This document shows positions 22,491 to 33,824 of a stretch of DNA of 64,000 bases, piece after piece. The first letter of the stretch is position 1; each line of letters begins with the position of its first letter. This stretch comes from Liolophura sinensis (lineage: Eukaryota; Mollusca; Polyplacophora; Chitonida; Chitonidae), in contig NC_088297.1 in the NCBI RefSeq assembly GCF_032854445.1, forward strand, positions 25,847,915 through 25,911,914, in the 5' to 3' direction. The notes beneath the pieces were generated by a model. That model searched no databases, was not told where the DNA came from, and saw only the letters and a list, made by a program, of their open reading frames with translations. Position numbers and translations under genes: made by a program.

Positions 22491-23970
22491 TGCATGTATA
22501 ACAAACTAAATTCATTTCGAAGGTGTAGTACTTAGTTAAATGTTTATAATAGCATTTAAACATGACAATGATAACTCGGGAAATGCACGCTACACAAACC
22601 TAGTCTAAAGTGCACATACACAAGTAATTTATGTTTCTCGAAAGTTGAATCCTTATGTCCTTGCTGGCAAGTTTGAAGATATATTGTGCAGTTTTGTTCT
22701 CAGAAAGCGACATTTCATGTTACCAAATATATTTTATTTGTAAGTTTGTGATTTAATGCCATATTGATGGTGGTCAGTTTTAGTGGAAGAGCAGTGCAGT
22801 GCCCGGTGTGGCCCATTGGCAAGTGACAAACTAAAACTCATTACACTTTATCTGTACCAGCACTAACGTCTGGTTTTCATACAAATGCTTCATAAAATAA
22901 AATCCATGAGAGAAAATCCTTTGAATTATACGGATAATTTCCAGCATCAAAAGCCAACCTGTCTCTATTTAAGCTTATCTTATCAACCACGTACATTCCA
23001 TGCCCTCAGTCAGCATGGACAATGGCTGCTTTTAGTGAGAGATGAACTAGATTGAAATAACGAGCCAAATTAACATTTATTCGGCGTTAGCAAAGTGACA
23101 GTCGACGACTTGAAGGAGCAGTTGTATTTACGACCACACTACTGAACAAAGACATATAGACATGAAAAAGCAGGCTCCAATTAGAAACTTGTGTTTTGAC
23201 AAAAAAGCGAACCAAAGATAAACGCGATTGTGAATGTGCAATAGGTGGCTACCTTCCCAATAAACCACAGCGTGTTTTCTTCACCTGTCGAAAAGTTATG
23301 ACTCTCGGACGATTTAAGGTGAAGTCTGAACAATTAACCGATAAATTGAAAAATTAAGTGCTTAATTATCGCGGAAAAACCTGAACGCCCACTCCAAGAG
23401 GCATATCATTGACATACTCCCCCCCCCCCCCCCACACACACACACACTTTTCTTATATAAATAACGGTTGCTTAATCTGAGAGGGAAATTTACGTGGCAC
23501 AACCCCAGGTACGAGGACTTTGAAGTGAGTATAATTTGTACAGCTACTATATTCTTAACACTACTGGATGAATTGCTCGTATACTTTTTTGGTGAAAGAT
23601 GGTAGAGTAGAGCATGTTATTGCTACAAGTAGGAGAGACTTGTTAACACTCTCGAGTGCCAATCTCATATAAAGGAAATACAGAGCTTTTGGATGCGTCG
23701 ACATGCAGGTCTGCAGGTTTTAGCCAGGAGAGTTTTGATTCATTTATAAATTTATTTAGAGGAAGCCAGCATGAGCTTACAGTGACTGCATTGGTAGGAG
23801 GCTCCTGGGTCGCTGGCGTGCTACACCCTTCGGCCACGGAGGCCACAAGAGAGTTTTGAAATTGTAAAATTCTATTGCCGTTATGTTCCTAATTTCGACA
23901 CTGGGTGGCATGACATTCATTACTTGTTTATTGATTGGATAAAACGAATACTGTTAAAGATATGTCTCAT
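22491..23970. other. Intergenic, no gene seen
   Basis: AT-rich. A poly-C then (CA)n microsatellite lies at about 23418-23448 and a short SINE-middle-like piece (GAGCTTACAGTGACTGCATT) at about 23770-23860. A weak possible gene A promoter is noted separately. Confidence 0.5.
23454..23508 (+). promoter_or_regulatory. Possible promoter and 5' UTR exon of gene A
   Basis: TATATAAATA at 23454-23463, followed about 45 nt later by CCCCAG|GTACGAG, a possible donor. The coding exon of gene A has an acceptor right before ATG, so a 5' UTR exon must exist upstream; this is only a candidate and is unlike that of gene B. Confidence 0.25.
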
Positions 23971-23977
23971 TATGCCC

Positions 23978-24275
23978 TTGGCCTCCGTTGCCTAGTGGTT
24001 AGCGTGGTAGAGCAGCACAATGACTCAGGAGCCTCTCACTAATGCAATCGCTGTGAGTTAGTCCAACTGATGCTGTCCTCCTCCCCCATCGTACGTGAGA
24101 AGGTCTGCCAGCAGCCTGCAGATGGTTGTGGGTTTCCCGGGCTCTTCCCGGTTTCCTCCCACCATGATGCTGTCTTCCTATTCCATCGTGGATGGGAAGG
24201 TCTGACAGCAACCTGCGGATGGTTGTGGGTTTCCCCGTGCTCTGCCCGGAGTATGGAGTAAAACATTAATCAAAT
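23978..24275 (+). mobile_element. tRNA-derived SINE with internal duplication
   Basis: GGCCTCCGTTGCCTAGTGGT head, GAGCCTCTCACTAATGCAAT, then the GGTCTGCCAGCA...GGTTTCCC segment twice, ending GTAAAACATTAATCAAATAA. It lies about 330 bp upstream of gene A. Confidence 0.75.
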
Positions 24276-24603
24276 AACTATTCTGTCCATAAAGATACGC
24301 ACATTATGGCTAACGGCTGATGTGCGATTGCCTGTTTCCAAACCCAGGTTCACAGGAAAGATAATTTATTAACACGACTTCATAGATATCAGTTCAAATC
24401 AATCAGTTAAGAAATCGGTCAATCATATAGCCCTTCTCTTCCCCAAACCGTTATCTCTGGAACCTGTGAGAGTTTTCTGACGAAATGTCATCTGACTTTA
24501 ATCTAGTTAATTGAAAACCAAGAATCACGGGATTTTGGGTGATTAAAGCATTTCATCTGTGGATCATCTCTGATACGGTTTATGTTGTCGTTGTTGTTGC
24601 AGG

Positions 24604-25855
24604 ATGAAGACTTGGTTGATCGCGTTGTTGTTGTCGCATTTGGCAGTCGGCGTTCTGTGTTCAAATCAAGCCCCATTTCTGGTATGTGATGACGCATCCT
24701 TCCAGACTAAAATCCCCTTCTGTGCGTGCAGACCAGCTTTCTTCCCTCCAGAAATTGACCTGGAAGAGTACTGCCTGTAAGTATGGAAGGCGTTATGACC
24801 ACTCAGCTTGGAAAACTGACACTGATTTAACTCAAAGAATGTTTTGAGTTTTGTAGGTTTAAGAACAACGCAATATTGAATACCTTAGATTTTTTTTACA
24901 GGTTTGACGTATTAAGAACGCAGGCCATGTTAGTAGACCGGCACGGTCATTTGAGAGCCCTTATTGGATTAGGCTGTATTAAAACTTTGTTCTATCAATC
25001 GTGACGGCATGACCTTATAATGTCAATCTCCACTCAAAAATGTTGACCAGCTCTACACCGCTATTTGACAAAGTCAATCTTTTTGTCCCCTTTGCTCTCT
25101 TTACACCCCATTATAACTTTTTTCAAGAAATCTTTTCAATCGTCCTGTCTAGTACCCTACAGAAGTATAGGTTACAGCTGATTTGTTTTAACGGTAAATT
25201 TTTACTCAGCGGGTATGCTGTTTTCACAGTAAGGCTTGCAGTAAACCGTTAAAACGATAGTCTCTAGCTAAAGTCACAGACTTGAAAAAGTCCTAGATTC
25301 CACTGTAATATTACTTATCTAGCAAAATGCCCACCATAGTGATAGTAGACAAGTTGTATCCGGTGAACGTTAGGCTGCGCCAAGAGTCACGTTGCCGACC
25401 GTTAATTGTCACCAAGGCCCCTCTCCTGGGTGTTCTACTTACAGTTATATTTCTTAGCTCTGGATTTTTAAAGGTCAGTTTATCTGTTTTCTGCGATTTT
25501 TGCATTTCCCGCAGATTCGTCAGGTTATACACTACCCTGGTGGGTTTAGCAAGAGATGCTGACTGCTGCCCCGACGTGTCTGTGTAAGTATACTGTCACG
25601 CGTATCGAGTAAAAAGTACAACTTTTTGAGGTAGAACATATTGTTATATAAAGGCAATAAATTCTTCTCACTTTTCTACATCGTTGTATTTACATGGCTG
25701 AAGCAGCTCTCTGTGGTTCCTCCTTCGTATATTCGAATGCCATTTACCTTAAATCGCCCAAATCTTTATACTTGTACCTATTTCAAAATGTCATATTTTA
25801 TTCTACATTGAGATAGAAACTCTGGCTCATTATATTAATTTGTTTACACAGATAA
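24604..25855 (+). CDS. Gene A: small secreted cysteine-rich peptide (3 coding exons)
   Basis: Predicted 81 residues. Coding exons 24604-24776, 25515-25583, 25852-25855 (only the end of one codon and TAA). Acceptors TTGCAG, CCGCAG, TTACACAG; donors GTAAGT and GTAAGT. Signal peptide MKTWLIALLLSHLAVGVLC, then VCDD, a CAC motif followed by RPAFFPP, EYC|L at the exon 1 end (phase 2), and DADCCPDV in exon 2. It shares the intron position and CxC...C...CC-x-D pattern with genes B and C. AATAAA is at 25920-25925. The stop sits at the start of the third exon, which carries the 3' UTR. No known domain is certain; a somatomedin-B-like half-domain is my best guess. Confidence 0.8.
24777..25514 (+). other. 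Gene A intron 1
   Basis: No recognisable repeat or extra exon. Confidence 0.5.
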
Positions 25856-25919
25856 CGTCATGTGGAGTCCCGACCGAAGAGTAAAGAAGATGTTTGACTG
25901 AAATCTGATCTCGTTATTT

Positions 25920-25925
25920 AATAAA
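25920..25925 (+). terminator. Poly(A) signal of gene A
   Basis: AATAAA followed by G(A)CCGTTTATA, a context shared with gene B. Confidence 0.65.
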
Positions 25926-25989
25926 GACCGTTTATATACATTTTGTTTATGCATTTAAAAAGAAGGCGTTATGTGTATTCAGTTCAGAC

Positions 25990-26100
25990 ATAAACAGTCC
26001 AAGGGTGCGATTTGTGGTCTATTTGTTAGAGCCCTTTTGCCTTTCAATCAGAAGGACACGCCAGGTTCGGGTTCAAATCCGGCCTTTGACAGATAATTGG
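25990..26100 (+). mobile_element. tRNA-like SINE head fragment
   Basis: TGTGGTCTATTTGTTAGAGC (A-box like) and GGGTTCAAATCC (B box), followed by GGCCTTTGACAG. Confidence 0.5.
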
Positions 26101-26119
26101 TAGATTCACCAGCTTTTAC

Positions 26120-26300
26120 TGCCTGGACCGCTTCGGTGGCCTCATGGTTAGAGCGTCCGCATCGAAGTGGGGCGACCCGGCATCAAACCTTGGTCGGGTC
26201 ATACCAAAGACAAATGGTACTTGTTGTTGCCTCACTCGAAGCTCAGCGTTCAGCAGTTAGAGCAGGGAAACAGGACTGGTTGACCCGGGGGTGGGGAAAA
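26120..26300 (+). mobile_element. tRNA-like SINE head fragment
   Basis: GGTGGCCTCATGGTTAGAGC, then a tRNA-like body and ACTGGTTGACCCGGGGGTGG, resembling the 27470-27830 SINE. Confidence 0.55.
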
Positions 26301-26659
26301 GAACCCAGCCCCCACCCCCCCCAAACAAAATGACAGAAACAGAATCTCATGCGAAGAAGAATAGTGAAGAGAAGAAATGAAGCCATCCTGTATGCTACGG
26401 GCAAATTAAGAGGCTTTATCTTTTTTACATGTATTATGTACGCCTGTAATATATGAACAGCGCTGTTCATAAAATCCATCGTAAATACATCACTACATTC
26501 TCTCACCGACTTGGCGTCCAAAAGCCATAATCATTCATTCCTTTTCAAAAGTCAATTCCTTCTAGAAAAACCTTTTTAAGTGCGGCGTTTTAAACACCAG
26601 TCATATAAATATATGCAAACAAATGGAATTGCATGTAAGGATTTACACGTAGTGAAGCA

Positions 26660-27085
26660 TGTGTGTGGTTACGTATGATCGTGTGGTTACGTATGGTCGT
26701 GTGGTTACGTATGATCGTGTGGTTATGTATGATCGTGTGGTTACGTATGGTCGTGTGGTTACGTATGGTCGTGTGGTTACGTATGGTCGTGTGGTTACGT
26801 ATGATCGTGTGGTTACGTATGGTCGTGTGGTTACGTATGGTCGTGTGGTTACGTATGGTCGTGTGGTTACGTATGATCGTGTGGTTACGTATGATCGTGT
26901 GGTTACGTATGGTCGTGTGGTTACGTATGATCGTGTGGTTACGTATGATCGTGTGGTTACGTATGGTCGTGTGGTTACGTATGATCGTGTGGTTACGTAT
27001 GGTCGTGTGGTTACGTATGGTCGTGTGGTTACGTATGGTCGTGTGGTTACGTATGGTCGTGTGGTTACGTATGATCGGCAGATTT
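26660..27085. repeat. 18-bp tandem array (~23 units)
   Basis: Unit GTGTGGTTACGTATGGTC with a G/A variant. The unit length keeps two + strand frames open. Not coding. Confidence 0.95.
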
Positions 27086-27469
27086 ATACATACGACTAAG
27101 GTGAATTAAAGCTTGTATATATGATTGATTAAAAGATGCATTGATGATGGAGACACCAGCTCTCTGTACACCGACAGAAATTGTTTCTTACTAATCGGCT
27201 GATCGATTGTTGTTTAACTCAAGAATTTTTTTACTTTTTCGAAATACAAGGGTAGTCAGTTTGTTGGTTGGGGAAAACCGGGGGAAAACCCGAAGTAAAC
27301 CACTAACCTTTGTCAAGTAAACTTTCCCACATGTGAGGTGCACGTGTAGTCGTGACAAAACAGTCATGTAAGTCCCCCGTGCGACGTCCATTGAAAGACA
27401 AACCTATGAAAAATGGGGAGCTGACCGTTGTCAGCAGCGCTTGTCTTTCTATCGCTAGGAGACCGGCCC

Positions 27470-27830
27470 GGATAGCACAGTTGGTAGAGCGTCCGCTTCG
27501 GGACCGGTAGATCCAGGATCAATCCTTGATCGAGTCACACCTAAGACTTTAAAAGAGGAAGTTGTAGCTTCCTCGCTTGGCGTTCAGCATGAAGGGGATA
27601 GTGCAACGACTGGTTGACCCGTATCAGTATAATGGCTCGGGCGGGGGCGGCTTACTTGCCTTCGTTAAGTCGTCTCAGTGAAGCAGCACTAAATAAAAGA
27701 GCGGTGGAAATCCGTCCTGCTACAAGGAGGCACGTTACACGTACATGCACCCTAAAGATTCCTTCGTCGTCATATGACTGAAAAATTGTTGAGTACGACG
27801 TTAAACCCCAAGCACTCACTCACTCTATCG
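27470..27830 (+). mobile_element. tRNA-derived SINE, full length
   Basis: Head GATAGCACAGTTGGTAGAGC, body GAGGAAGTTGTAGCTTCCTC and GACTGGTTGACCCGTATCAG, tail TTGAGTACGACGTTAAACCC and (CACT)n. The tail type is common in molluscan SINEs. Confidence 0.85.
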
Positions 27831-27834
27831 CTAG

Positions 27835-28110
27835 GAAACACTAGGTGCGGGTTCAAACCTGGCCATGAATAGGGAATTTGTAGACTCCACAGGCTCTCGT
27901 GAAATGTTCGTGGGATTTTGATAACAATAAGCCGTGGACGATGCTCTTGTGGCCGTTTGTACCGTACCACGTTCGTTGAAGACCACTTCTGGTTTCACCC
28001 ACCCATATGACGGATGTCTCCTCTCACCATAATGCAGGCCGCCGACGTATAAGTGAAATATTATTGTGTATGACGTTAAGCAACAATCAAATAAATAAAT
28101 AAATGATTCT
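27835..28110 (+). mobile_element. tRNA-derived SINE, second family
   Basis: B box GCGGGTTCAAACCTGGCC; the 3' end GACGTATAAGTGAAATATTA then (AAAT)n. It directly follows the previous SINE. Confidence 0.65.
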
Positions 28111-28540
28111 TTAAAAATGATGCATAAACGTGAATAGGCTATATTTGAGTGCACAGATTAGACTTAGGTTTACAGTTACACTGAAAAACACGCACTGAAC
28201 ACAGTTACGGTATTGAGCAGTATCAGGTTTCAGCAGGGTTACTGTACCACGTGGTTAACATAGTACCAAAACAGTGACACTGCATGCACAGCTGTGCACA
28301 ACTCAAACACGAGTAGATATGGAATACTTCGGTGAGCTGGTTACACACGTTCAAACGGCATACTTGAGTGCGCTAGTCAGACCATTACATAGGGAATACT
28401 TGAGTGCGCTGGTAACACCTAAGTGCATATGGTATCATTGAGGGCACAGTTTACAGCTCTAAGCTACACGATCTTTTTTCCGCAAAATATAAGCACACAC
28501 AACACGTTCCATTAGAATGTGTAAACAAAAAATATAAACG
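28111..28540. other. Intergenic past the gene B 3' end
   Basis: Weak, irregular repeats around AATACTTGAGTGCGCTGGTA (28330-28410). No gene. Confidence 0.4.
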
Positions 28541-28543
28541 GCC

Positions 28544-28549
28544 TTTATT
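28544..28549 (-). terminator. Poly(A) signal of gene B
   Basis: AATAAAGGCCG on the - strand, homologous to the gene A signal. Confidence 0.65.
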
Positions 28550-28617
28550 AAATACTGAGATGAGATTTCAGTTAAACATCTTTGTTAAACTTCAGTAGGG
28601 ACTCCAAATGACGCTGT

Positions 28618-30178
28618 CTATAACCTGTAAATAGAAAAGTATACTTTGTAACAGACAAATGTCTGAAATGAAAATCTAATTTAAAGTGCATAACAAAATG
28701 TTACACTGGTATATTGAAATGGCTCACGTGACCACTTATCTCCAAACCTTGTCCAAGCTGAAAAACCTGCCCACGAGAAACCGTAGCCAAAGCAGGCGGA
28801 GTTATAGGGATTCCAGTATATAGCTCTGTCTAGCCTGCTTACGTTGTACAAGTGCGCTAGTTGTTTATATACTTAGTTCATATACTTAGGTATTTATATA
28901 CTTATATACTTAAATCATATACTTAGGTGTTTATATACTTAGTTCATATACTTAGGTGTTTATATACTTAGTCCATATACTTAGGTGTTCATATATTTAA
29001 TTCATATACTTAGGTGTTTATACTTACACAGTGAAGTCAGGGCAGCAGTCGGCGTCTCTTGGCAAATTGAACAGGGCCGTGTATAACCTGACGAATCTGT
29101 ACGAGGTACCATTAAAAGGAATAAAAGTACCGTAACCGTACATATCATTAATTAAATAAATGAATCTTTCAATTTTACCTCAAAGGGTGAGTATTGGCAA
29201 ATTTTGTGTACTGTTGTTTTTGGAATAACACGATCTGCAGTACCTCTACAAATAATATTTTCAAATCTTCAACGATTTCATTTATAGAATGTGAGACTGT
29301 GAATGGATTGGAAGATTGATTGATTAATTGATATATTGATTGATTGATTGATTGATTTACTGATGTTTAACGCCTTGCTCAATAATTTTACATTCATATG
29401 ACGGCAAGCAGATCTATAGGTGGAGGAAACCGGAGTGCCCGGGAGAAACCATCGCCATGTGACCAGGTAACTAACAAACCTGGTGACTTCTAGCTGCAAC
29501 CACATAAGCGAGATCTGGAGTGCTCGGGAGAAACCATCGCCATGTGACCAGGTATCTAACAAACCTGGTGACTTCAAGCCGGAACCACACAAGCGAGATC
29601 TGGATTCGAACATCCAACTTAAGTGGTCATGGGTATCGCAGTGAGCCAGCGCCTTAAGCATGTGAGCGAAATTGTGTGTGCAATATCGACAAGTTCCACC
29701 TGATATCACTATGAAATTAAGTTCTGATTTTATTTGCATGTTTATGGATTTATTTTGTTCCTGTGATATTGTCAGAAATGGATTTCGTGTTTATGTGGAT
29801 ATGTTTGTGTATGAGACTTGATGTAGGTGATATTGCTAGAATTAATCGTGATTATGTGGATATGTTTGTGTATGAAACTTGCTGTCAGTGATATTGTCCG
29901 AAAATCCTTTTTATTTTCTCTCCTCCACCCACACTCTGCTGAATGGTTTGTTAACGCATCTGTAAGTGTAGGACCCGAATGGACTTGACCGTCTTCCGTA
30001 CTTACAGGCAGTACTCCACGATGTCTGTTGATGGAGGAAAGAAAGCTGGTCTGCACGCGCAGTTTGGGAGCTGCGTGTAAAGGGTTTGATCGTCACACAC
30101 GAGCCAGGGAACGTGGTCCAGACACAAGCCGCCCACTGCCACCAGTGACAACAACAACCCGATCAGCCAAGTCTTCAT
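28618..30178 (-). CDS. Gene B: small secreted cysteine-rich peptide, inverted paralogue of gene A (3 coding exons)
   Basis: Predicted 82 residues. Coding exons 30178-30006, 29096-29028, 28624-28618 (TAG). Exon lengths 173 and 69 nt equal those of gene A. Signal peptide MKTWLIGLLLSLVAVGGLC, then VCDD, NCACRPAFFPP, EYC|L at exon 1 end (phase 2) and RDADCCPDF in exon 2. Splice sites: GTACAG acceptor before ATG, GTAAGT donors, CGTACAG and TTTACAG acceptors. The third exon is homologous to the 3' UTR exon of gene A (CGTCAT-TGGAGTCCC) and AATAAAG-CCGTTTATAT follows in both. Genes A and B converge and are separated by about 2.6 kb of repeats. Likely secreted; function unknown. Confidence 0.8.
28860..29020. 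repeat. Short AT-rich tandem array, gene B intron 2
   Basis: TATATACTTAGGTGTTTATA and TAGTTCATATACTTAGG alternate about four times, just after the exon 2 donor at 29028. Confidence 0.7.
29310..29610 (-). mobile_element. SINE 3' part with internal ~85-bp duplication, gene B intron 1
   Basis: TTGATTGATTGATTG simple tail, TTTAACGCCTTGCTCAATAA (- strand SINE tail), then a segment starting GAGTGCCCGGGAGAAACC twice, each ending GCGAGATCTGGA. Confidence 0.6.
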
Positions 30179-30182
30179 CCTG

Positions 30183-31466
30183 TACCAACAACGACAACAA
30201 CAGACACGATATCAGAGATGTCTTGTTCCAGTGTGGCGAGAATCAAATGCCGTTTCGTTAAAAATTAAGTGGAAATTTCTATTGTTTCCAGACATGTTGA
30301 AAGTTCAAACCTTCAGTAAAAGAATTTCTTGAATACTAAGTAAATTGTTGCAAGCGTAGAGAAATGATTTCTCCTTTTAAATGTTTCATCACGTCGAACA
30401 TAATTCTGTTTTGTCCAGGAACTAAAATTTGCAAGTTTTGGATTAAATTATAGAAACCATTTTGAAATAATTTCCACTTTTGAAATCAAAACTGACGTTA
30501 TTTTAAACCTAAACCTCCACTTTTAAAACATAAATTTGGCGGCTTTATAATAAATTTGCTGACTACATTTGAAACATAAATTTGTCGGCTTTACAATAAC
30601 TTTGCAGACTACATCTGAAACATAAATCTGCCAGCTTTATAATAACCCTGCTGACTACATTTGAAAAAAATGTCATCAATTTTGAAGCAAAAATGCACTT
30701 TCATCATTTTATTAAATTGTAAATTTTTATTTGGAATGTGGCATTTATTTCACAACGGACAGTTCATTTCGAAAATGGTTCTTACATACCATACACTACT
30801 GCAGTAAGTACATGTACACCCACCGTACAGAATCAAGACAATAACAGGTCCCACACAACTAAATTTCATTATTAGGCACGCCTATATCTAGAAAGTTCAA
30901 TACTGAGCACGCCCATATCGCCATGATTTAGTACTGGACACGTCAGTAGTACCATGGTTCAATGTTAGACACGCCTATATCTAGAAAGTTCAATATTGAG
31001 CACGCCCATATCGCCATGAACCATGGTCCATGCTGGAAACGCCCATAGTGCGAGGATTCAATAGTGGATATGAATCTAGTACTGGACACGCCGATAGTAC
31101 AAAGGGTTCAATATATGTTGAGCTTGTATTTCGTAGCGCCAATGCCGTAGTGAGCCATCAACAATTTTGAAATTAGAAATCAAGGAAACTGTAGTAATTA
31201 ATCGAACTATAGAAGAAAACACAGAAACTCCAACCTTCATGGTGGGTCGGAAACTCCAAAAGCTAAAAGTCAATGATATACGGATTTATGAATTCTTAGG
31301 AGACCAAGATTCTCAAAATATAATGCTGAAAATGTATCGAGAGCGTTTACACTATCAAACAAATTGCATTCAGACCCATGAATGCAAACGTGTGGCAGGA
31401 AAACCGTATCGCACAAACCATATCGTTTTCTAACTGTAAACAGGCTATATGTACATAAAAGTTCTA
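30183..31466. other. Gene B 5' intron
   Basis: Contains ~50-bp imperfect repeats at 30530-30680 (CATAAATTTGGCGGCTTTAT) and ~34-bp ones at 30860-31120 (CACGCCCATATCGCCATG). Open frames here lack any coding sign. Confidence 0.5.
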
Positions 31467-31471
31467 CTCAC

Positions 31472-31539
31472 GTCAGTCCCTGCTTTGCTGGATGTTCCTG
31501 TAGGAATTGACCTCTGTCCAACACCCCCAGTTTTATATA
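31472..31539 (-). promoter_or_regulatory. Candidate promoter and 5' UTR exon of gene B
   Basis: TATATAAAA on the - strand at 31539-31531; a short exon from about 31508 ends GGGACTGAC|GTGAGT at 31472, giving the non-coding exon demanded by the acceptor just before the gene B ATG. Confidence 0.5.
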
Positions 31540-31544
31540 TCAGT

Positions 31545-32690
31545 ACTGCTGGACAAATTCTGTAAACACTTGGCCCATAAATACGATTACGATCATTTAA
31601 ATTTTAATTCCGGGCAACAGTTCAACTTTCCCCTTAAAGTGTCCGAAAGTCGTAAACTCTCGCGAGAAGACGAAAACTGGTTTTGGTTTATCAGCAAGAT
31701 TCGCCCTTTTGCTTTGTTGAGGTCCGCCATCTTTCCCCGTCACCGTGCATATTGCGTTATTTTCACGAGCGGAATACATCAGCAGGTAAAGTCCCAACGG
31801 AAGTAAGAACAGATGGGAATGAACATTTCTGATTGATTCGTTCGTTTTTATGGATTGTTGTCTTTGTTCAGAAGTGTGATCGTTAAAATGTTGAACGGTT
31901 AATCCATTTATCCGCGCCCATTGACAATTAGCAGTAAAAGTAGAGCTATTGTGCTACGGCTCGTTATCTTAATTGGTTCGATGTCTCGCTGGACCTAGTT
32001 AATTGCACAGGATGACTGAAAATAACGTCTCGTAAGCCCGTCTCGTGAGGTGGTGAGAGGAAAGACTTCAGGTACACTTGAAAACCAGAAGTCTTGGTAT
32101 TTCGCTAGATTGCCGTTAAACACCCGAGAAGCAGTCAAATACAGGTCATCCTTGTGGCAGTTGTTACATAACTGAGTACAGGCTGTCATGCCTGGTATCT
32201 TCCGTATAGTATTGCAGTCAGCCAGCACTGTCCGCGTTGCAAGTATGTCCGCATTGGGGCAGGCCTACTAGTCGCATTGGGGCAAATCTCCTAGTCCGTT
32301 AAAACACAAAACTAATTTCATTTATTTTAGATTTTTTTCTGGGCTATAAAACCATTTATCAAATGAGATAAAACATGGTGACCTATTCGGAATAAGTGAC
32401 GTGGCGTCACATCCTTTTCTTCATAAGAATTTCCCTTATTTGACTACAGAACATTTTGAAAATGGATCATTATTGTGAAATCATCTCTGATGAACTCGCT
32501 TAGGATCATTCTGATTATTTTTCCGTGGTCTTTTTGGAGCAGTAGTTACTCAAAAAGAAAGGCAAAAAGAAGATATTAACAAGTCAAGGGGTATTGTTTT
32601 CCATAGTAAAGTTGTTTAAGCTCGAATATAGTACAATGGTCTCAGATATAAGGCGTAAGATAATTACGTGTATATAAAAGCACAGAATGG
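31545..32690. other. Intergenic, no gene seen
   Basis: Upstream flank of gene B. No SINE, array or coding exon recognised. Confidence 0.4.
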
Positions 32691-32699
32691 TTTCCGAAA

Positions 32700-33570
32700 A
32701 TACATGAGTAGGCTGCTGTTGACAATATATTTGTACAGCTAGCAATTATTTCTTACTAACTGAATTCTAGTAAAGTTGCGCGTGTTTTTATTGATTTTAC
32801 AAGGGCCTTTAATTACACGCTGTCCGAAATAACTTAGGTTTCCAAATATTGAAACTATCATCACGTGGGAAAATATCTGACATCATTGTTTCCATGTGTG
32901 AACCCAGCATTGTCAAATAGAACGATTTTCTTGGTCAAGAATATTTTAGCTATACGGTTGAAAGACTAGGCGAACATTTGTCATCGTTTGTATATTCAAT
33001 GTACATGAATGATCCTGAGGATGAGTTTTACATTATTTGCATCAAAGGGAAAAGTGTTGGGGATTTGCAGATGTTTTTTTTACACTATACCCCGACGACT
33101 TAGGAATAGTGGCCGAATGTGAGATGGTACTTCATCAGTCGCTTTATGTATTAAGAGATTATTGTACCTGAAGTTGAAAAATCAAAATATTCAATATAAT
33201 GGACATTCAAAAAGGAGGAAAACTGTCTAAAAAGCTGAATTCTTAATGATAACAAGAAGTTGAAAATTGTTGACAGATCTTTTTGCGATTGTCTTTTCGT
33301 CTGGTGAATTTCGTCCTTTGTGATTGCCCAAAACACCTTCTGAGATTAATCATAAAAAGGCATTTTCAGCCTGATTCAATGTTTATACAAATTCATGATT
33401 GAATGATTTGCGAGTTATTCGTATGGCTGAATTGTCCGACAAACTCATTGTGCTTCTAACGATCTAGGCAGCTGAAATGTGGGGTTTTGCCACTGTAGCA
33501 TGCAGTCATTGAGCGAGTATCTTTCGGGTTTTCTAATCGTTTAGACAGCAACAACCAGTCAGAATGGAGA
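32700..33570 (+). pseudogene. Decayed LINE reverse transcriptase
   Basis: With frameshifts allowed, it reads in order: TVDNIFVQLAII, VFIDFTRAFN (RT box A, 32783), MNDPEDEF, LYPDDLGIVAECE (degenerate YADD, 33085-33123), GGKLSKKLN, LKIVDRSF, FSLIQCLYKF and AEMWGF (33471). Order and spacing fit the RT of a non-LTR retrotransposon. Many stops; no endonuclease domain seen. Inert relic; the clade cannot be told by eye. Confidence 0.75.
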
Positions 33571-33597
33571 TAATCGTTAAATATGCAAAACTTACTC

Positions 33598-33735
33598 ATT
33601 TATTTCATTAGTGTTTTACGCCATACTTATAAAATTTCACTTATGCGACGGTGGACAGCGTTATGGTGGGCGGAAGCCGGCCAGAGCTTGGGGAAAATCC
33701 TCGACCATCCTCAAGTTGCTGGCAGACCTTCCTAC
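33598..33735 (-). mobile_element. tRNA-derived SINE, 3' part
   Basis: On the - strand: AGGTCTGCCAGCAACTTGAG, CCGCCCACCATAACGCTGTC, AAGTGAAATTTTATAAGTAT, GGCGTAAAACACTAATGAAA. 5' truncated. Confidence 0.7.
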
Positions 33736-33824
33736 AGATAAAACTTGTATGCACTTATAACCCTCGAGATGGCTACCACAATCACCCCATGATTATCACT
33801 GGCAACCATCAGTTATTGATTAAT

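Larger units (their letters stand above)
25926..26655. other. Intergenic between genes A and B, SINE fragments
   Basis: Two tRNA-like heads (about 25990-26100 and 26120-26290); the rest is unremarkable. Confidence 0.5.

Noticed and set aside
22089-22504. 117- and 87-codon frames on opposite strands
   Set aside because: They lie across a SINE and the satellite end.
26659-27109. Two overlapping 146-148-codon frames
   Set aside because: An 18-bp tandem array; two frames are open at once, which is a repeat artefact.
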